This document shows positions 28,145-37,483 of a DNA stretch of 40,694 nucleotides, piece after piece. Under the pieces are notes generated by a model. That model saw nothing but the letters and a program-made list of their open reading frames with translations. It was not told the origin of the DNA and ran no database searches. The stretch lies in the NCBI GenBank assembly GCA_014359745.1, contig JACIYW010000008.1, forward strand, positions 1 to 40,694, written 5' to 3'. This DNA comes from Paracoccaceae bacterium. GTDB lineage: Bacteria; Pseudomonadota; Alphaproteobacteria; Rhodobacterales; Rhodobacteraceae. The first letter of the stretch is position 1. Each line of letters begins with the position of its first letter. The position numbers were made by a program, and so were the translations under genes.

Positions 28145-28506
28145 CGCCGCGTTTCGCTTTTGGTACTTGCTGCCATTCCTTCCTTGAAACGGGCCTTCCT
28201 TGAAACGGGCCTTCCTTGAAACGGGGAGGGTGGCATGATCATCAGACCATTCCCTGTCAGCAGGCTGCGGGCGTCGGGCAGACCCGCGATTTTCGCGGCG
28301 GGGTGTTGGCCTTTTTGGGATAAGCGCGCGGTGGAGTTCGGGGGGCGATAGGGCAGGGGGGGCAGGGGGCGCCGCCAGATCCGTGCAAAATCATCACGTT
28401 TTGCCGGGCAACCGCCCGATCATGCAGCGTTTTTGTGGACCCGGCGCAAATCTTTGGTTATCGTCGGGCCAAACGGGGCGCAATGATCCCGGTGATGAGG
28501 CAGTAC
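28145..28506. other. Intergenic region between ccmH and the aminotransferase
   Basis: 362 bp with no supported gene. It holds a 16-bp tandem repeat at 28180-28227 and several G-rich runs (28340-28375). No convincing terminator with a T-run after ccmH, and no clear -10/-35 pair, is visible. Confidence 0.6.
28180..28227. repeat. 16-bp tandem repeat, three copies
   Basis: TTCCTTGAAACGGGCC at 28180-28195 and 28196-28211 is perfect. The third copy (28212-28227) differs only at its end, where it reads GGGGA. It starts about 35 bp past the ccmH stop. Confidence 0.9.
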
Positions 28507-29688
28507 ATGGCGTTTCCACAGCGGTTTTCGAACCTGCCGGAGTATGCGTTTCCGCGTTTGCGGGGGCTTCTTGGCGCGTATCCCGCGGGCGGGCCGGTTA
28601 TCGACATGACCATCGGCGAGCCGAAACACGCGATGCCGGATTTCGTGGGCGCGGTGCTGGCCGAACACATCAAGGGGTTCGGGGTGTATCCGCCCAATGA
28701 CGGCACGCCCGAATTGCTGGCGGCGATGGCGGCCTGGGTCGGGCGGCGCTATGGCGTGGCGCTGGACCCCGCGCGCCAGATCATGGCGCTGAACGGCAGC
28801 CGCGAGGGGCTTTTTGGCGCGACGCTGGCGCTGTGCCCCGAGGAAAAGGCGGGCGGGCGGCCGGTGGTGCTGATCCCCAACCCGTTTTATCAGGTCTATG
28901 CCGTGGGCGCGCTAAGCGCGGGGGCCGAGCCGGTGTTTCTGCCCGCGACCGCCGAGACCGGCTTTTTGCCCGATTTCGGCGCGGTGCCGGATGCGGTGCT
29001 GGATCGGGTGGCGATTGCGTTCTTGTGTTCGCCGTCCAACCCGCAGGGCGCGGTGGCCGGTCGCGCCTATTGGGCCGGGCTGATCGCGCTGGCGGAAAAG
29101 CATGATTTCCTGATCTTCGCCGATGAATGTTATGGCGAGGTGTACCGCGATACGCCGCCCGTCGGCGCCTTGCAGGTGGCGGCCGAGATGGGCGCGCATC
29201 CCGACCGGGTGGTCAGCTTTTTCTCGCTGTCCAAGCGATCGAACCTGCCGGGCCTGCGGTCGGGCTTTGTTGCGGGCGGTGCCGGGGCTTTGGCGCGGAT
29301 CAAGCAGTTGCGCGCCTATGCCGGGGCGCCGCTGCCCTTGCCGGTGCAGCGGGTGTCGGAACGGGTCTGGGCGGATGAGGCGCATGTGGAGGCCAGCCGC
29401 GCGCTTTATCAGGAGAAATTCGCGCTGGTTGACCGGATCATGGCCGGGGTTCCGGGCTATGCCGGGCCGGGGGGCGGGTTTTTCCTGTGGCTGCCGGTGG
29501 AAAATGACGAGGCGGCGGCGCTGCGGCTGTGGCGCGAAACCGGGGTGCGGGTGTTGCCCGGCGGCTATCTTGGCCGCGAGGTGGGCGGGATCAATCCCGG
29601 CCAGACCTATATCAGGGTGGCGCTGGTCGCCCCAGGTGAAGAGGTGCAGCGTGGGATCACCCTGATCCGCGACTGCCTGTACAGGTAA
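28507..29688 (+). CDS. PLP aminotransferase class I/II, DapC-like
   Basis: Pyridoxal-phosphate aminotransferase of the AspC/DapC superfamily. The 393-residue product from ATG 28507 (GATGAGG upstream) has the N-terminal TIGEPKHAMPDFV, the NGSREGLFGATLAL cofactor loop, the CSPSNPQGAV and FADECYGEVY segments, Schiff-base Lys243 in FSLSKRSNLPGLRSGF and a C-terminal substrate Arg in TYIRVAL. In Rhodobacteraceae such proteins next to ftsK are usually called succinyldiaminopimelate aminotransferases (lysine synthesis), but the substrate cannot be fixed from sequence. The ATGs at 28483 and 28495 are alternative starts. ftsK starts 12 bp downstream. Confidence 0.9.
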   Translation: MAFPQRFSNLPEYAFPRLRGLLGAYPAGGPVIDMTIGEPKHAMPDFVGAVLAEHIKGFGVYPPNDGTPELLAAMAAWVGRRYGVALDPARQIMALNGSREGLFGATLALCPEEKAGGRPVVLIPNPFYQVYAVGALSAGAEPVFLPATAETGFLPDFGAVPDAVLDRVAIAFLCSPSNPQGAVAGRAYWAGLIALAEKHDFLIFADECYGEVYRDTPPVGALQVAAEMGAHPDRVVSFFSLSKRSNLPGLRSGFVAGGAGALARIKQLRAYAGAPLPLPVQRVSERVWADEAHVEASRALYQEKFALVDRIMAGVPGYAGPGGGFFLWLPVENDEAAALRLWRETGVRVLPGGYLGREVGGINPGQTYIRVALVAPGEEVQRGITLIRDCLYR

Positions 29689-29700
29689 GGACAAGGCACG

Positions 29701-32700
29701 ATGGCATCTTATCAGATCAGACAGCGCGACCCCCTGCTTGACGGCAAGATGCAGGCGGTGATGCAACGGCGTGGCCGCGAGATGATCGGCCTTGGTCTGA
29801 TGGCGCTGGGGGGGATGCTGGCGCTGATCCTGCTGAGTTATGCGCCCGCCGATCCAAGCTGGATGTCGGCGACCGAGGCGCCGGTGCATAATGCGCTGGG
29901 GCTGTTCGGGGCGGCGGTGGCGGCACCCCTGATGATCATCGCGGGCTATGGTTCCTGGGCGCTGCCACTGGTGGTGATGATCTGGGGCGGGCGGCTGATG
30001 ACGCATCGGGGGGCGGAACGCGCGCTGTCGCGGATGGTGTTCGTGCCGATCGCGGTGGCGGTGGCCTCGGTCTATGCTGCGACGCTGTTGCCGTCGGATG
30101 GATGGGTGCATCCGTTCGGGATGGGGGGGCTGTTTGGCGATACCGTGCTGGGCGCGGTGCTGGGGGTGGTGCCGATCAGCGCGACCTTCGGGTTGAAGGT
30201 GCTGTCGCTGGTGTTTGCGGTGCTGATGCTGGCCGGTGTGGCCTTTGCCGCGGGCTATGACAGCGCCGAGGTCAACGCGATCGGGCGGCTGATCGTGCTG
30301 GGGCTGGTGATGGCCTATGCCGGGATATTGGCGGCGCTGCGCCATGGGCTGCGGGGATGTCTGCGGGCGGCGCAGGCCGGGGTTGAGCGGCACCGCGCGG
30401 CGCGCGCGCGGCGCGCGGATGCGGGCGCCGTTCCTGCGGCCGGGGCGCCCGACGCGCGGCGCTTTGCGCCCGCCGGGTTTGCGCCCGACATGACGGCGGT
30501 GCGCGTGCCGTCGCGCGCGGCGCAGACCGCGGGGCTTGCGGGCGACAGGGCTGGCGACAGGGCTGGCGACAGGGGCGATACCGCCCGGCGGCCGGTGCCG
30601 GTGCTGCGCGCCGAGCCGCCGATTTTTGCATCCGCGCCCGGCCCGGCCAGTGCCGGGGCGGGGATTGGGGGTGCGGTGGCCGCGCCCGTTGTGCAACCGG
30701 CCCGGCCCGCAACACTGCCCGCGGCGCTGTCCGCAACACTGCCCGCAACACTGCCGGATGAACAGCCGCGCGCACGGTTGGGCCTGCTGGCCCGGATGCC
30801 GGGGCTGATGAAACGGGTGGCCCGGCCGCATCCGGGGGGCGCGCCCGAGGCCGATTCGGCCGGGCCCGCTGCCCCCCGCCCCGAGGAGATGACCGGCGAT
30901 GACCGCATCAAGGCGCGCATTGCCGATGTGATCCGCGCGCGGGCGCCGACCCCTCCGCCGCCCGTGACCCGCGCGGAGATGGTGCAGGAAGTGTTGCGCC
31001 GCCGTAGCCCGCTGCCGCTGATGGCCGATCTGCGCCGCGCGGTGCCGCCCTCCCCCCTGCTGGCCGAACCGCCGCTGACACAACCGCACCCCGCCGAGGT
31101 GCAGCCCGCCGAGGCGGCGCCGTTCGATCTGTTTGCAGATATCGATACCGACGCGGGCGACGATCCCGGCCCCGATCTGACCGATCCCGAGGCGCTGATC
31201 GAGGCGCCCGCGCCCTGTGCGCCAGAGCCGCGCCGCCCCCTGGTGACCAATATCCAGCGCCGCGCCGCGCCGCCGTCGCGCCAGGCGCAGGCCGAGGTGC
31301 AGCCACGCCTGCCTCTGGAACCCAAGGCGCCGGTCGCCTATGAGGCGCCGCCGCTGACGCTGTTGACCAGCCCGGCGATGGTGCAGCGCATGCCGCTGTC
31401 GGACGAGGCGCTGGAGGAAAACGCGCGGATGCTGGAATCGGTGCTGGATGATTACGGTGTCAAGGGCGAGATCGTTTCGGTGCGCCCCGGCCCGGTGGTC
31501 ACGATGTACGAACTGGAACCGGCGCCGGGGCTGAAGGCCAGCCGGGTGATCGGGCTGGCCGACGATATCGCGCGGTCGATGTCGGCGCTGTCGGCGCGGG
31601 TGTCCACGGTGCCGGGGCGGTCGGTGATCGGTATCGAACTGCCCAATGAGCACCGCGAGAAGGTGGTGTTGCGCGAGATCCTGTCGGCGCGCGATTTTGG
31701 CGACAGTGCCATGCGCCTGCCGCTGGCGCTGGGCAAGGATATCGGCGGCGATGCGGTGGTGGCCAACCTTGCCAAGATGCCGCATCTCTTGATCGCGGGC
31801 ACCACCGGGTCGGGGAAATCGGTGGCGATCAACACCATGATCCTGTCGCTGCTTTACAAGCTGAGCCCAGAAGAATGCCGGATGATCATGATCGATCCCA
31901 AGATGCTGGAGCTGAGCGTTTATGACGGCATCCCACATCTTCTTTCGCCAGTTGTCACCGATCCCAAGAAGGCGGTGGTGGCGCTGAAATGGGTGGTGGC
32001 GGAAATGGAAGACCGCTATCGCAAGATGTCCAAGATGGGGGTGCGCAACATCGAGGGCTATAACGGCCGGGTGCGCGAAGCGCTGGCCAGGGGCGAGATG
32101 TTCAAGCGCACCGTGCAGACCGGGTTCGACGATGAAACCGGCGATCCGGTGTTCGAGACCGAGGAATTCGCCCCCGAGGTGATCCCGTTCATCGTGGTGG
32201 TCGTCGATGAGATGGCCGACCTGATGATGGTCGCGGGCAAGGAGATCGAGGCCTGTATCCAGCGCCTGGCGCAGATGGCGCGCGCCTCGGGCATCCATCT
32301 GATCATGGCCACGCAGCGCCCGTCGGTCGATGTGATCACCGGCACCATCAAGGCCAACTTCCCGACCCGGATCAGCTTTCAGGTGACATCCAAGATCGAC
32401 AGCCGCACCATTCTGGGCGAACAGGGGGCCGAGCAACTGCTGGGCATGGGCGATATGCTTTATATGGCCGGGGGCGCGCGCATCACCCGTATTCACGGGC
32501 CGTTCGTGTCGGATGAGGAGGTGGAGGAGATCGTCAACCACCTGAAATCCTTTGGGCCGCCGTCTTATAAATCGGGTGTGGTCGACGGGCCGGACGAGGA
32601 AAACGCCGCAGAGATCGACGCGGTGCTGGGCCTTGGCGGCGGCGATGGCGATGATGCGCTTTATGATCAGGCCGTCGCGGTGGTGATCAAGGATCGCAAA

Positions 32701-32844
32701 TGTTCGACATCCTATATCCAGCGCAAGCTGGCGATCGGCTATAACAAGGCGGCGCGGCTGGTCGAGCAGATGGAAGATCAGGGCATCGTGACCCCGGCCA
32801 ACCATGTGGGCAAGCGCGATATTCTGGTGCCCGAAGCGGGATGA
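29701..32844 (+). CDS. ftsK: DNA translocase FtsK
   Basis: Septum-located DNA pump that segregates terminal chromosome regions and activates XerCD. The 1047-residue product has four N-terminal membrane segments within about 27-215, a long Pro/Ala/Arg-rich linker (about 220-560), the motor with Walker [12 protein letters not shown] (G700-S707) and Walker [15 protein letters not shown] (about 828-841), [17 protein letters not shown], and the C-terminal winged-helix FtsK-gamma ([17 protein letters not shown]) that reads KOPS sites. The linker contains coding tandem repeats at about 281-291 and 337-355. AAGGACAAGG precedes the ATG. Confidence 0.97.
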   Translation: MASYQIRQRDPLLDGKMQAVMQRRGREMIGLGLMALGGMLALILLSYAPADPSWMSATEAPVHNALGLFGAAVAAPLMIIAGYGSWALPLVVMIWGGRLMTHRGAERALSRMVFVPIAVAVASVYAATLLPSDGWVHPFGMGGLFGDTVLGAVLGVVPISATFGLKVLSLVFAVLMLAGVAFAAGYDSAEVNAIGRLIVLGLVMAYAGILAALRHGLRGCLRAAQAGVERHRAARARRADAGAVPAAGAPDARRFAPAGFAPDMTAVRVPSRAAQTAGLAGDRAGDRAGDRGDTARRPVPVLRAEPPIFASAPGPASAGAGIGGAVAAPVVQPARPATLPAALSATLPATLPDEQPRARLGLLARMPGLMKRVARPHPGGAPEADSAGPAAPRPEEMTGDDRIKARIADVIRARAPTPPPPVTRAEMVQEVLRRRSPLPLMADLRRAVPPSPLLAEPPLTQPHPAEVQPAEAAPFDLFADIDTDAGDDPGPDLTDPEALIEAPAPCAPEPRRPLVTNIQRRAAPPSRQAQAEVQPRLPLEPKAPVAYEAPPLTLLTSPAMVQRMPLSDEALEENARMLESVLDDYGVKGEIVSVRPGPVVTMYELEPAPGLKASRVIGLADDIARSMSALSARVSTVPGRSVIGIELPNEHREKVVLREILSARDFGDSAMRLPLALGKDIGGDAVVANLAKMPHLLIAGTTGSGKSVAINTMILSLLYKLSPEECRMIMIDPKMLELSVYDGIPHLLSPVVTDPKKAVVALKWVVAEMEDRYRKMSKMGVRNIEGYNGRVREALARGEMFKRTVQTGFDDETGDPVFETEEFAPEVIPFIVVVVDEMADLMMVAGKEIEACIQRLAQMARASGIHLIMATQRPSVDVITGTIKANFPTRISFQVTSKIDSRTILGEQGAEQLLGMGDMLYMAGGARITRIHGPFVSDEEVEEIVNHLKSFGPPSYKSGVVDGPDEENAAEIDAVLGLGGGDGDDALYDQAVAVVIKDRKCSTSYIQRKLAIGYNKAARLVEQMEDQGIVTPANHVGKRDILVPEAG
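30541..30576. repeat. 12-bp in-frame tandem repeat in the ftsK linker
   Basis: GGCGACAGGGCT is repeated at 30541 and 30553, with a diverged copy at 30565, giving [12 protein letters not shown] in the disordered linker. A second coding repeat with a CGCAACACTGCC unit follows near 30710-30755. Both are in multiples of three. Confidence 0.75.
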
Positions 32845-32904
32845 GGGGGCGGGGGGCGTGACAAGGGGGCTTTCCGCCCCCTCGGCCTGCGGCCTCACCC
32901 CCGA

Positions 32905-32925
32905 GAGTATTTTCGCCAAGATGGA
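32905..32925 (+). repeat. Dispersed motif, GAGTATTTTCGCCAAGATGGA
   Basis: Best-formed copy of the dispersed motif in this window. It is preceded by the GC hairpin AGGGGGC/GCCCCCT (about 32862-32881) and the GGCCTGCGGCC palindrome, and lies in the gap after ftsK. Confidence 0.6.
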
Positions 32926-32940
32926 TGGGCGGGGTTGGGC

Positions 32941-32968
32941 TTGACGAATTCGTTTTGGGTGCAATGAT
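32941..32968 (+). promoter_or_regulatory. Candidate promoter giving a leaderless MarR transcript
   Basis: TTGACG (32941-32946) and AATGAT (32963-32968) are spaced by 16 bp. The expected start point falls on the ATG at 32974, and no Shine-Dalgarno sequence is seen before that ATG, which fits leaderless translation. Confidence 0.35.
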
Positions 32969-32973
32969 CAGCC

Positions 32974-33402
32974 ATGGCCGATAGTTTCGATCTGAATGCG
33001 TTTTTGCCCTATCAGCTTGCGGCCGCCTCGGCGCGGGTCAGCCGCATGTTTGCCGATCATTACCGGGCGGAATTCGGCATCGGCATCGCCGAATGGCGGG
33101 TGCTGGCGCATCTGGCGCAATCGGGCACGGTCAGCGTGCGCGAGATCTGCGCGCAGGTGGATATGGACAAGCCGCGCGTCAGCCGCGCCGCTGCGCGGCT
33201 GGAGGCGGCGGGATATCTGACCAAGGCCGCCAATGCCGGGGATCGGCGGCTTGTCGATCTGACGCTGACGCCCGGCGGGCGGGATCTGTTGTGCCGGATC
33301 CTGCCGATGGCGCATCGGTTTCAGGCGGAGATGATCACCCGGCTTGGCGAGGATGCGCCGGGCCTGCGCCGCGCGTTGACGCGGCTGATTTCGGAGGAAT
33401 GA
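32974..33402 (+). CDS. MarR-family transcriptional regulator
   Basis: The 142-residue product is a typical MarR dimeric winged-helix repressor: ARVSRMFADHYRAEFGIGIAEWRVLAHLA, then recognition helix DKPRVSRAAARLEAAGYL, and the wing ANAGDRRLVDLTLTPGG. The ligand is unknown. Its stop overlaps the start region of the glutathione-transferase gene (ATGATGA), and that gene precedes a thiolase, so it probably heads and controls this three-gene unit. Confidence 0.92.
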   Translation: MADSFDLNAFLPYQLAAASARVSRMFADHYRAEFGIGIAEWRVLAHLAQSGTVSVREICAQVDMDKPRVSRAAARLEAAGYLTKAANAGDRRLVDLTLTPGGRDLLCRILPMAHRFQAEMITRLGEDAPGLRRALTRLISEE

Positions 33403-34037
33403 TGACGGTAACGCTTTATGATTTCTGGCGCTCTTCTGCGGCCTATCGGCTGCGGGTGGCGTTTGGCCTGCTGGGGATCGACTATCAGTCGGTGGTGGTG
33501 GATCTGCCCAGCGAACAGAATCGCTCTCCCGCGCATCTGGCGCGCAATCCTCAGGGCCTTGTGCCCGCGGTCGAGATCGACGGGATGATGATGACGCAAT
33601 CGCTGGCCATCCTTGAATATCTTGACGAGACGCGGGGGGCGGGGTTTCTGCCATCGGATGCGGTGGGGCGGGCGCGGGTGCGCACCCTGTCCTATGCGAT
33701 CGCGATGGAAATCCATCCGGTGTGCAATGTGTCGGTGGCGAAATTCGCGGTGGCGCATTCGGGCGGCGGGATCACCATGGACTCGTGGATGGAGACCTTT
33801 GTGGGGCGCGGGTTGGCGGCCTATGAGGCGCTGCTGGATCATCCCGCGACGGGGCGGTTTTGCCATGGCGATCAGGTGACGATGGCCGATATCTGCCTGA
33901 TCCCGCAGGTGTACAATGCGCGGCGCTGGGGGGTGGATATTTCCTTGCATCGCCGGATCAATGCGATCATGGCTGAACTGGAGGAGATTCCGGCGGTGGC
34001 CGCCGCCCATCCCGACAGGCACAATTCGAAAGGTTGA
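33402..34037 (+). CDS. maiA: Maleylacetoacetate isomerase / zeta-class glutathione transferase
   Basis: Glutathione-dependent cis-trans isomerase of tyrosine/homogentisate breakdown. The 211-residue product has the zeta-class SSAAYRLRVAFGLLGI motif at about residues 9-24 with the SSxxxR signature, the NPQGLVPAVEID and QSLAILEYLDE thioredoxin-fold segments, then the helical C-terminal domain with DQVTMADICLIPQVYNARRW. I chose the ATG at 33402, four bases after GGAGG; the ATG at 33399 is an alternative. It overlaps the MarR stop and precedes the thiolase by 4 bp. No homogentisate dioxygenase is in the window. Confidence 0.9.
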   Translation: MTVTLYDFWRSSAAYRLRVAFGLLGIDYQSVVVDLPSEQNRSPAHLARNPQGLVPAVEIDGMMMTQSLAILEYLDETRGAGFLPSDAVGRARVRTLSYAIAMEIHPVCNVSVAKFAVAHSGGGITMDSWMETFVGRGLAAYEALLDHPATGRFCHGDQVTMADICLIPQVYNARRWGVDISLHRRINAIMAELEEIPAVAAAHPDRHNSKG

Positions 34038-34041
34038 GAAC

Positions 34042-35217
34042 ATGGATGACATCGTTATTCTGAGCGGGGCCCGTACCGCGATCGGCACGTTTGGTGGCGG
34101 ATTGGCCGCGGTGCCGCCGATCACCCTGGCAGAGACGGTCGCGCGCGCGGCGCTTGAGCGGGCCGGGGTGGCGGGGGCGCAGGTGGGGCATGTGATGTTT
34201 GGTCATGTGATCAACACCGAACCGCGCGACATGTATCTGAGCCGGGTTGCGGCGATCGGCGCGGGGGTGCCCGATGTGGTTCCGGCGATGAACGTCAACC
34301 GGTTGTGCGGTTCGGGGGCGCAGGCGATCGTATCCGCGGTGCAGGCGCTGGCGCTGGGGGATGCGGAATTCGCGCTGGCAGGCGGGGCCGAAAGCATGAG
34401 CCGCGCGCCCTATATCCTGCCCGCGGCCCGTTGGGGGCAGAAGATGGGCGATGCGGGGGCGCAGGACATGATGCTTGGCGCGCTCAACTGTCCGTTCGGA
34501 ACCGGGCATATGGGGGTGACGGCCGAGAATGTCGCCGCCGAGAACGGGGTGAGCCGCGAGGATCAGGACGCGTTCGCGCTGGAAAGTCAGCGGCGCGCGG
34601 CGGCGGCGATCGCGGCGGGGCATTTTGCCGGGCAGATCGTGCCGGTCGAGGTGCCATCGCGCAAGGGGCCGGTGGTGTTCGAGGTGGACGAGCACCCCAA
34701 GGCCACCAGCGCCGAGGCGCTGGCCGGGTTGCGCCCGGTGTTTCAGAAGGGCGGATCGGTGACGGCGGGCAATTCCAGCGGCATCAACGATGGCGCGGCG
34801 GCGCTGGTGCTGGCGCGCGCCGATGCGGCGGCGCGGGCCGGGCTGGTGGCGCGTGCGCGTATCCTTGGCTATGCCCATGCCGGGGTGCGCCCCGAGGTGA
34901 TGGGGATCGGGCCGGTGCCCGCGGTGCAGGCCTTGCTGGCGCGGACCGGGTTGCAGGTGTCGGATTTCGATCTGATCGAATCGAACGAGGCCTTTGCCGC
35001 GCAGGCGGTTGCGGTGAACCGGGCGCTGGGGTTCGATCCGGCGCGGGTCAATCCCAATGGCGGCGCGATTGCGCTGGGCCATCCGGTGGGGGCCACGGGG
35101 GCGATCCTGACGGTGAAGGCGTTGTACGAGCTGGAGCGCACCGGCGGACGGCGCGCGATCATCACCATGTGCATCGGCGGCGGGCAGGGGATTGCCCTGG
35201 CGATCGAGCGGATCTGA
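34042..35217 (+). CDS. Acetyl-CoA acetyltransferase (thiolase)
   Basis: Cytoplasmic thiolase that condenses or cleaves acyl-CoA at the beta-keto position. The 391-residue product has the catalytic Cys89 in NRLCGSGAQAI, His347 in ALGHPVGATGA and Cys377 in CIGGGQGIALAIERI. The start at 34042 follows AAAGGTTGAGA. Either a biosynthetic PhaA-like or a degradative FadA/PcaF-like role is possible; the neighbourhood with maiA and MarR favours an aromatic or fatty acid breakdown role. It converges on comEC with a 14-bp gap. Confidence 0.94.
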   Translation: MDDIVILSGARTAIGTFGGGLAAVPPITLAETVARAALERAGVAGAQVGHVMFGHVINTEPRDMYLSRVAAIGAGVPDVVPAMNVNRLCGSGAQAIVSAVQALALGDAEFALAGGAESMSRAPYILPAARWGQKMGDAGAQDMMLGALNCPFGTGHMGVTAENVAAENGVSREDQDAFALESQRRAAAAIAAGHFAGQIVPVEVPSRKGPVVFEVDEHPKATSAEALAGLRPVFQKGGSVTAGNSSGINDGAAALVLARADAAARAGLVARARILGYAHAGVRPEVMGIGPVPAVQALLARTGLQVSDFDLIESNEAFAAQAVAVNRALGFDPARVNPNGGAIALGHPVGATGAILTVKALYELERTGGRRAIITMCIGGGQGIALAIERI

Positions 35218-35231
35218 GGCGGGATCTGCGT

Positions 35232-36863
35232 TCAGCGTGACCAGAGCCGGGTTCCCGCCGTGTCCTGCGCGCGGCGCACGCGGGGGCCGTTCGGGCCGGG
35301 ATCTATGGCAAGGGCGCCGCTTTTGCGCAGATAATCCGCGTCGATCAGCAGGCAGGGGCCTGGCGGGGTTTTCGCGGCCTTGTCATAGATGACCAGGGTT
35401 CCCGGCTGGCAGGCGGCGGGCAGCGCCGCCTCTGCCCCCTTGCCGAACAGATGCACGGCGCGGGTGGTGCCAAGGCGAAAGCCCAGCGCGCCCGTGACAG
35501 CGCCAAGGCCGGGGCGGGTGGCGGCGACGGCGGGCAGGGCAGGATCGCCGTCGTTTTCCAGCCAGCTGCGGGTGGCGAACCCGTCGCCGCGCGGCTTCGA
35601 GAGGGCGCGGCCGTGATCGGTCATCAGCCCGACCATCTTGCCCGAGGACGCGACCAGCAGCGTCGGGCGATCTGCGCTGGCCCAAAGGCCAAGCGCGGCC
35701 AGCATCATTACCGCCCCCGCCAGCCGCGCGCGCCCCGGCCAGATCACCAGCCAGAGCGCGCCAAGTGCCAGGATCGGCAGCACCGCGCCGGGGGGGGCGG
35801 GCACCGGCGTGACCGCGCCGTCAAGCGCCGCCACCCAGCCTGCGACGAACAGAATCCAGCGCGTACCCTGTTCCATCATCCACAGCGCCGGGGTGGCAAG
35901 GCCCAGGGGGCTGACAAGGCCCGCGATCACGGCGGCGGGCATCACCACCGCGCCCATCAAGGGCACCGAGGCCAGATTGGCGATCAGCCCGTAATCGGCG
36001 ATCCGGTTGAAATGCGCGGCGGCGATCGGCGCGGTTGCCGCACCCGCCACCGCAGAGGTAAAGATCACCGTCAGGATCGGTTGCGCCCAGCGGGGGCCGC
36101 GCCGGTTCCGGGGCAGTCTGGTCAGCGCGTTGAACGCGGTCACCAGCGCCACGGTTGCCGCGAAAGACATCTGGAACCCCGCCTCTGTCAGGCTTTCGGG
36201 GCGAAACACCAGAAGGATCGTGGCGGCGATCGCGACAGAGCGCAGGCTGATCGCCCGGCGATCCACCAGCACCGCGACCAGCATCACCGCAACCATGGTA
36301 AAGGCGCGCTGTGTTGCGACATTGCCCCCCGAAAGCGCCAGATAGAAACCCGCCGCCGCCAGTGCCACCGCCGCGGCAATCTTGTGCACCGGCAGGCGCA
36401 GCGCCAGCGGCGGGATCAGCGCCAGCCCGTAGCGCAGCGCCGCAAAGACGAAACCGGTCAGCAACCCCATGTGCAGCCCCGAGATGGCCAGCAGATGCGA
36501 CAGATTGGCCGCGCGCAGATCATCAAGCGTCTTGCGGCTGATCCCCGACCGGTCGCCGGTCAGGATGGCGGCGGCAAAGGCCCCCGGATCGCCGGGAATG
36601 CGCGCCTGCACCGCCTTTGATATGCGCAGGCGCAGACGGGTAACGGCCAGGGCCGTCCCCGCCGCCGCCGGTTCCAGCACCAGAACCGGGCTGCGCGTAT
36701 AGCCGACCGCGCCGATCCCGCTGAACCAGGCATGGCGGCGAAAATCAAAGCCGCCCGGTTCCACCGGCCCCTCGGGCGGGGCCAGATGGCCGGTCATCAT
36801 CACCACCATGCCCGGAACCGGATCGAGCCCCTGATCGCCATGCATCGACACCCGCACCCAGGC
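35232..36863 (-). pseudogene. comEC: ComEC/Rec2 DNA uptake channel, 5'-truncated
   Basis: Inner-membrane channel for transforming DNA. The retained part runs from VRVSMHGDQGLDPVPGMVV to the stop, about 540 residues: HLAPPEGPVEPGGFDFRRHAWF, the competence domain with HLLAISGLHMGLLTGFVF and many membrane segments, and a C-terminal metallo-beta-lactamase-like remnant (about the last 120 residues). The first roughly 130-150 residues expected in the family are missing. At about 36861 the frame passes into suhB sequence read out of frame. An internal ATG at 36845 could start a shortened protein, but without the N-terminal OB-type region. It is either a true truncation or an assembly join. Confidence 0.85.
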
Positions 36864-37339
36864 ACACCGGTCGCGAAGATCGACTCGATCATCCGGTTGC
36901 GGCCCGAGACGCGCAGGCGGGTCTCGTTCATGTAAGCGCCCAAGCCCTTCTCGGCGTAATACATCTCGTCTTTCGCCGCATCGAAGATCACGCCGGCGAT
37001 AACCTCGCCCTTGTGCTCGAGCGCGATCGAGATCGCCCAATGCGGCAGACCGTGCAGGAAGTTCGTGGTGCCGTCGAGCGGGTCGACGATCCAGCGGCGC
37101 GTCGGATCTTCACCGTCTTCCTCGCCGGTTTCCTCACCGATCCAGCCATAGGAGGGACGCGCCGTGCGCAGTTCTTCCTTGATGATGCGCTCGGCCTCGC
37201 GATCGGCTTTCGACACGAAGTCACCCGGCCCCTTGGACGAGACCTGAAGGTTCTCGACCTCGCGGAAATCCTTGACCAGCGAGCGGCCTGCCTTGCGGGC
37301 GGCCTTGATCATCAGGTTGAGGTTTGCGCTGCCTTGCAT
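36800..37339 (-). pseudogene. suhB: Inositol monophosphatase family protein, 3'-truncated
   Basis: Mg-dependent inositol monophosphatase (also a ribosome-biogenesis partner of NusA/NusG in E. coli). The start at 37339 (MQGSANLNLMIKAARKAGR) has GAAGGAG. The metal site residues are visible: GEETGEE and WIVDPLDGTTNF with D86 and D89. Family similarity ends at SIFATGVP (residue 160, position 36860); the last 19 residues are comEC sequence read in another frame. The full gene should have about 260 residues and the missing part includes the second metal-site Asp of the WDxAAG motif, so the product cannot be active. Its GGC/GGT glycine codons differ from genes to the left. Confidence 0.88.
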
Positions 37340-37399
37340 CTGGGGGCTCCTTCGCGTTTCAAGCGGCTGCCTTACAGGGGTTGGAGGGAAAATCCAAGG

Positions 37400-37480
37400 C
37401 CTTTGGCGCAGGGTGACGCCCGCGGAGGGGCTCTGCCCCGCTCCCTGCGGGAGTCCCCGCTATATTTCAGCCAATTCGAG
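37400..37480. repeat. GC hairpins with a weak copy of the dispersed motif
   Basis: In the gap between suhB and metR, GGGGCTCTGCCCC and CCCTGCGGG hairpins are followed by GCTATATTTCAGCCAATTCGA (37459-37479). This aligns loosely with the GAGTATTTTCGCCAAGATGGA motif, and the hairpin-then-motif order matches that after ftsK. Confidence 0.4.
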
Positions 37481-37483
37481 AGC

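Noticed and set aside
28180-28227. CRISPR-like array
   Set aside because: Copies are directly adjacent with no spacers and no cas genes nearby. It is a simple tandem repeat.
28912-32964. Open frame of 1350 codons on the minus strand across the aminotransferase and ftsK
   Set aside because: It is rich in Arg/His/Pro/Gln/Gly with no domain, and lies antisense to ftsK and the aminotransferase, which have full family motifs. It is a high-GC artefact.
36800-37040. Natural N-terminus of ComEC starting at 37040
   Set aside because: Residues 1-60 of that frame are suhB read out of frame (Arg/Asp-rich), not the hydrophobic ComEC N-terminus.
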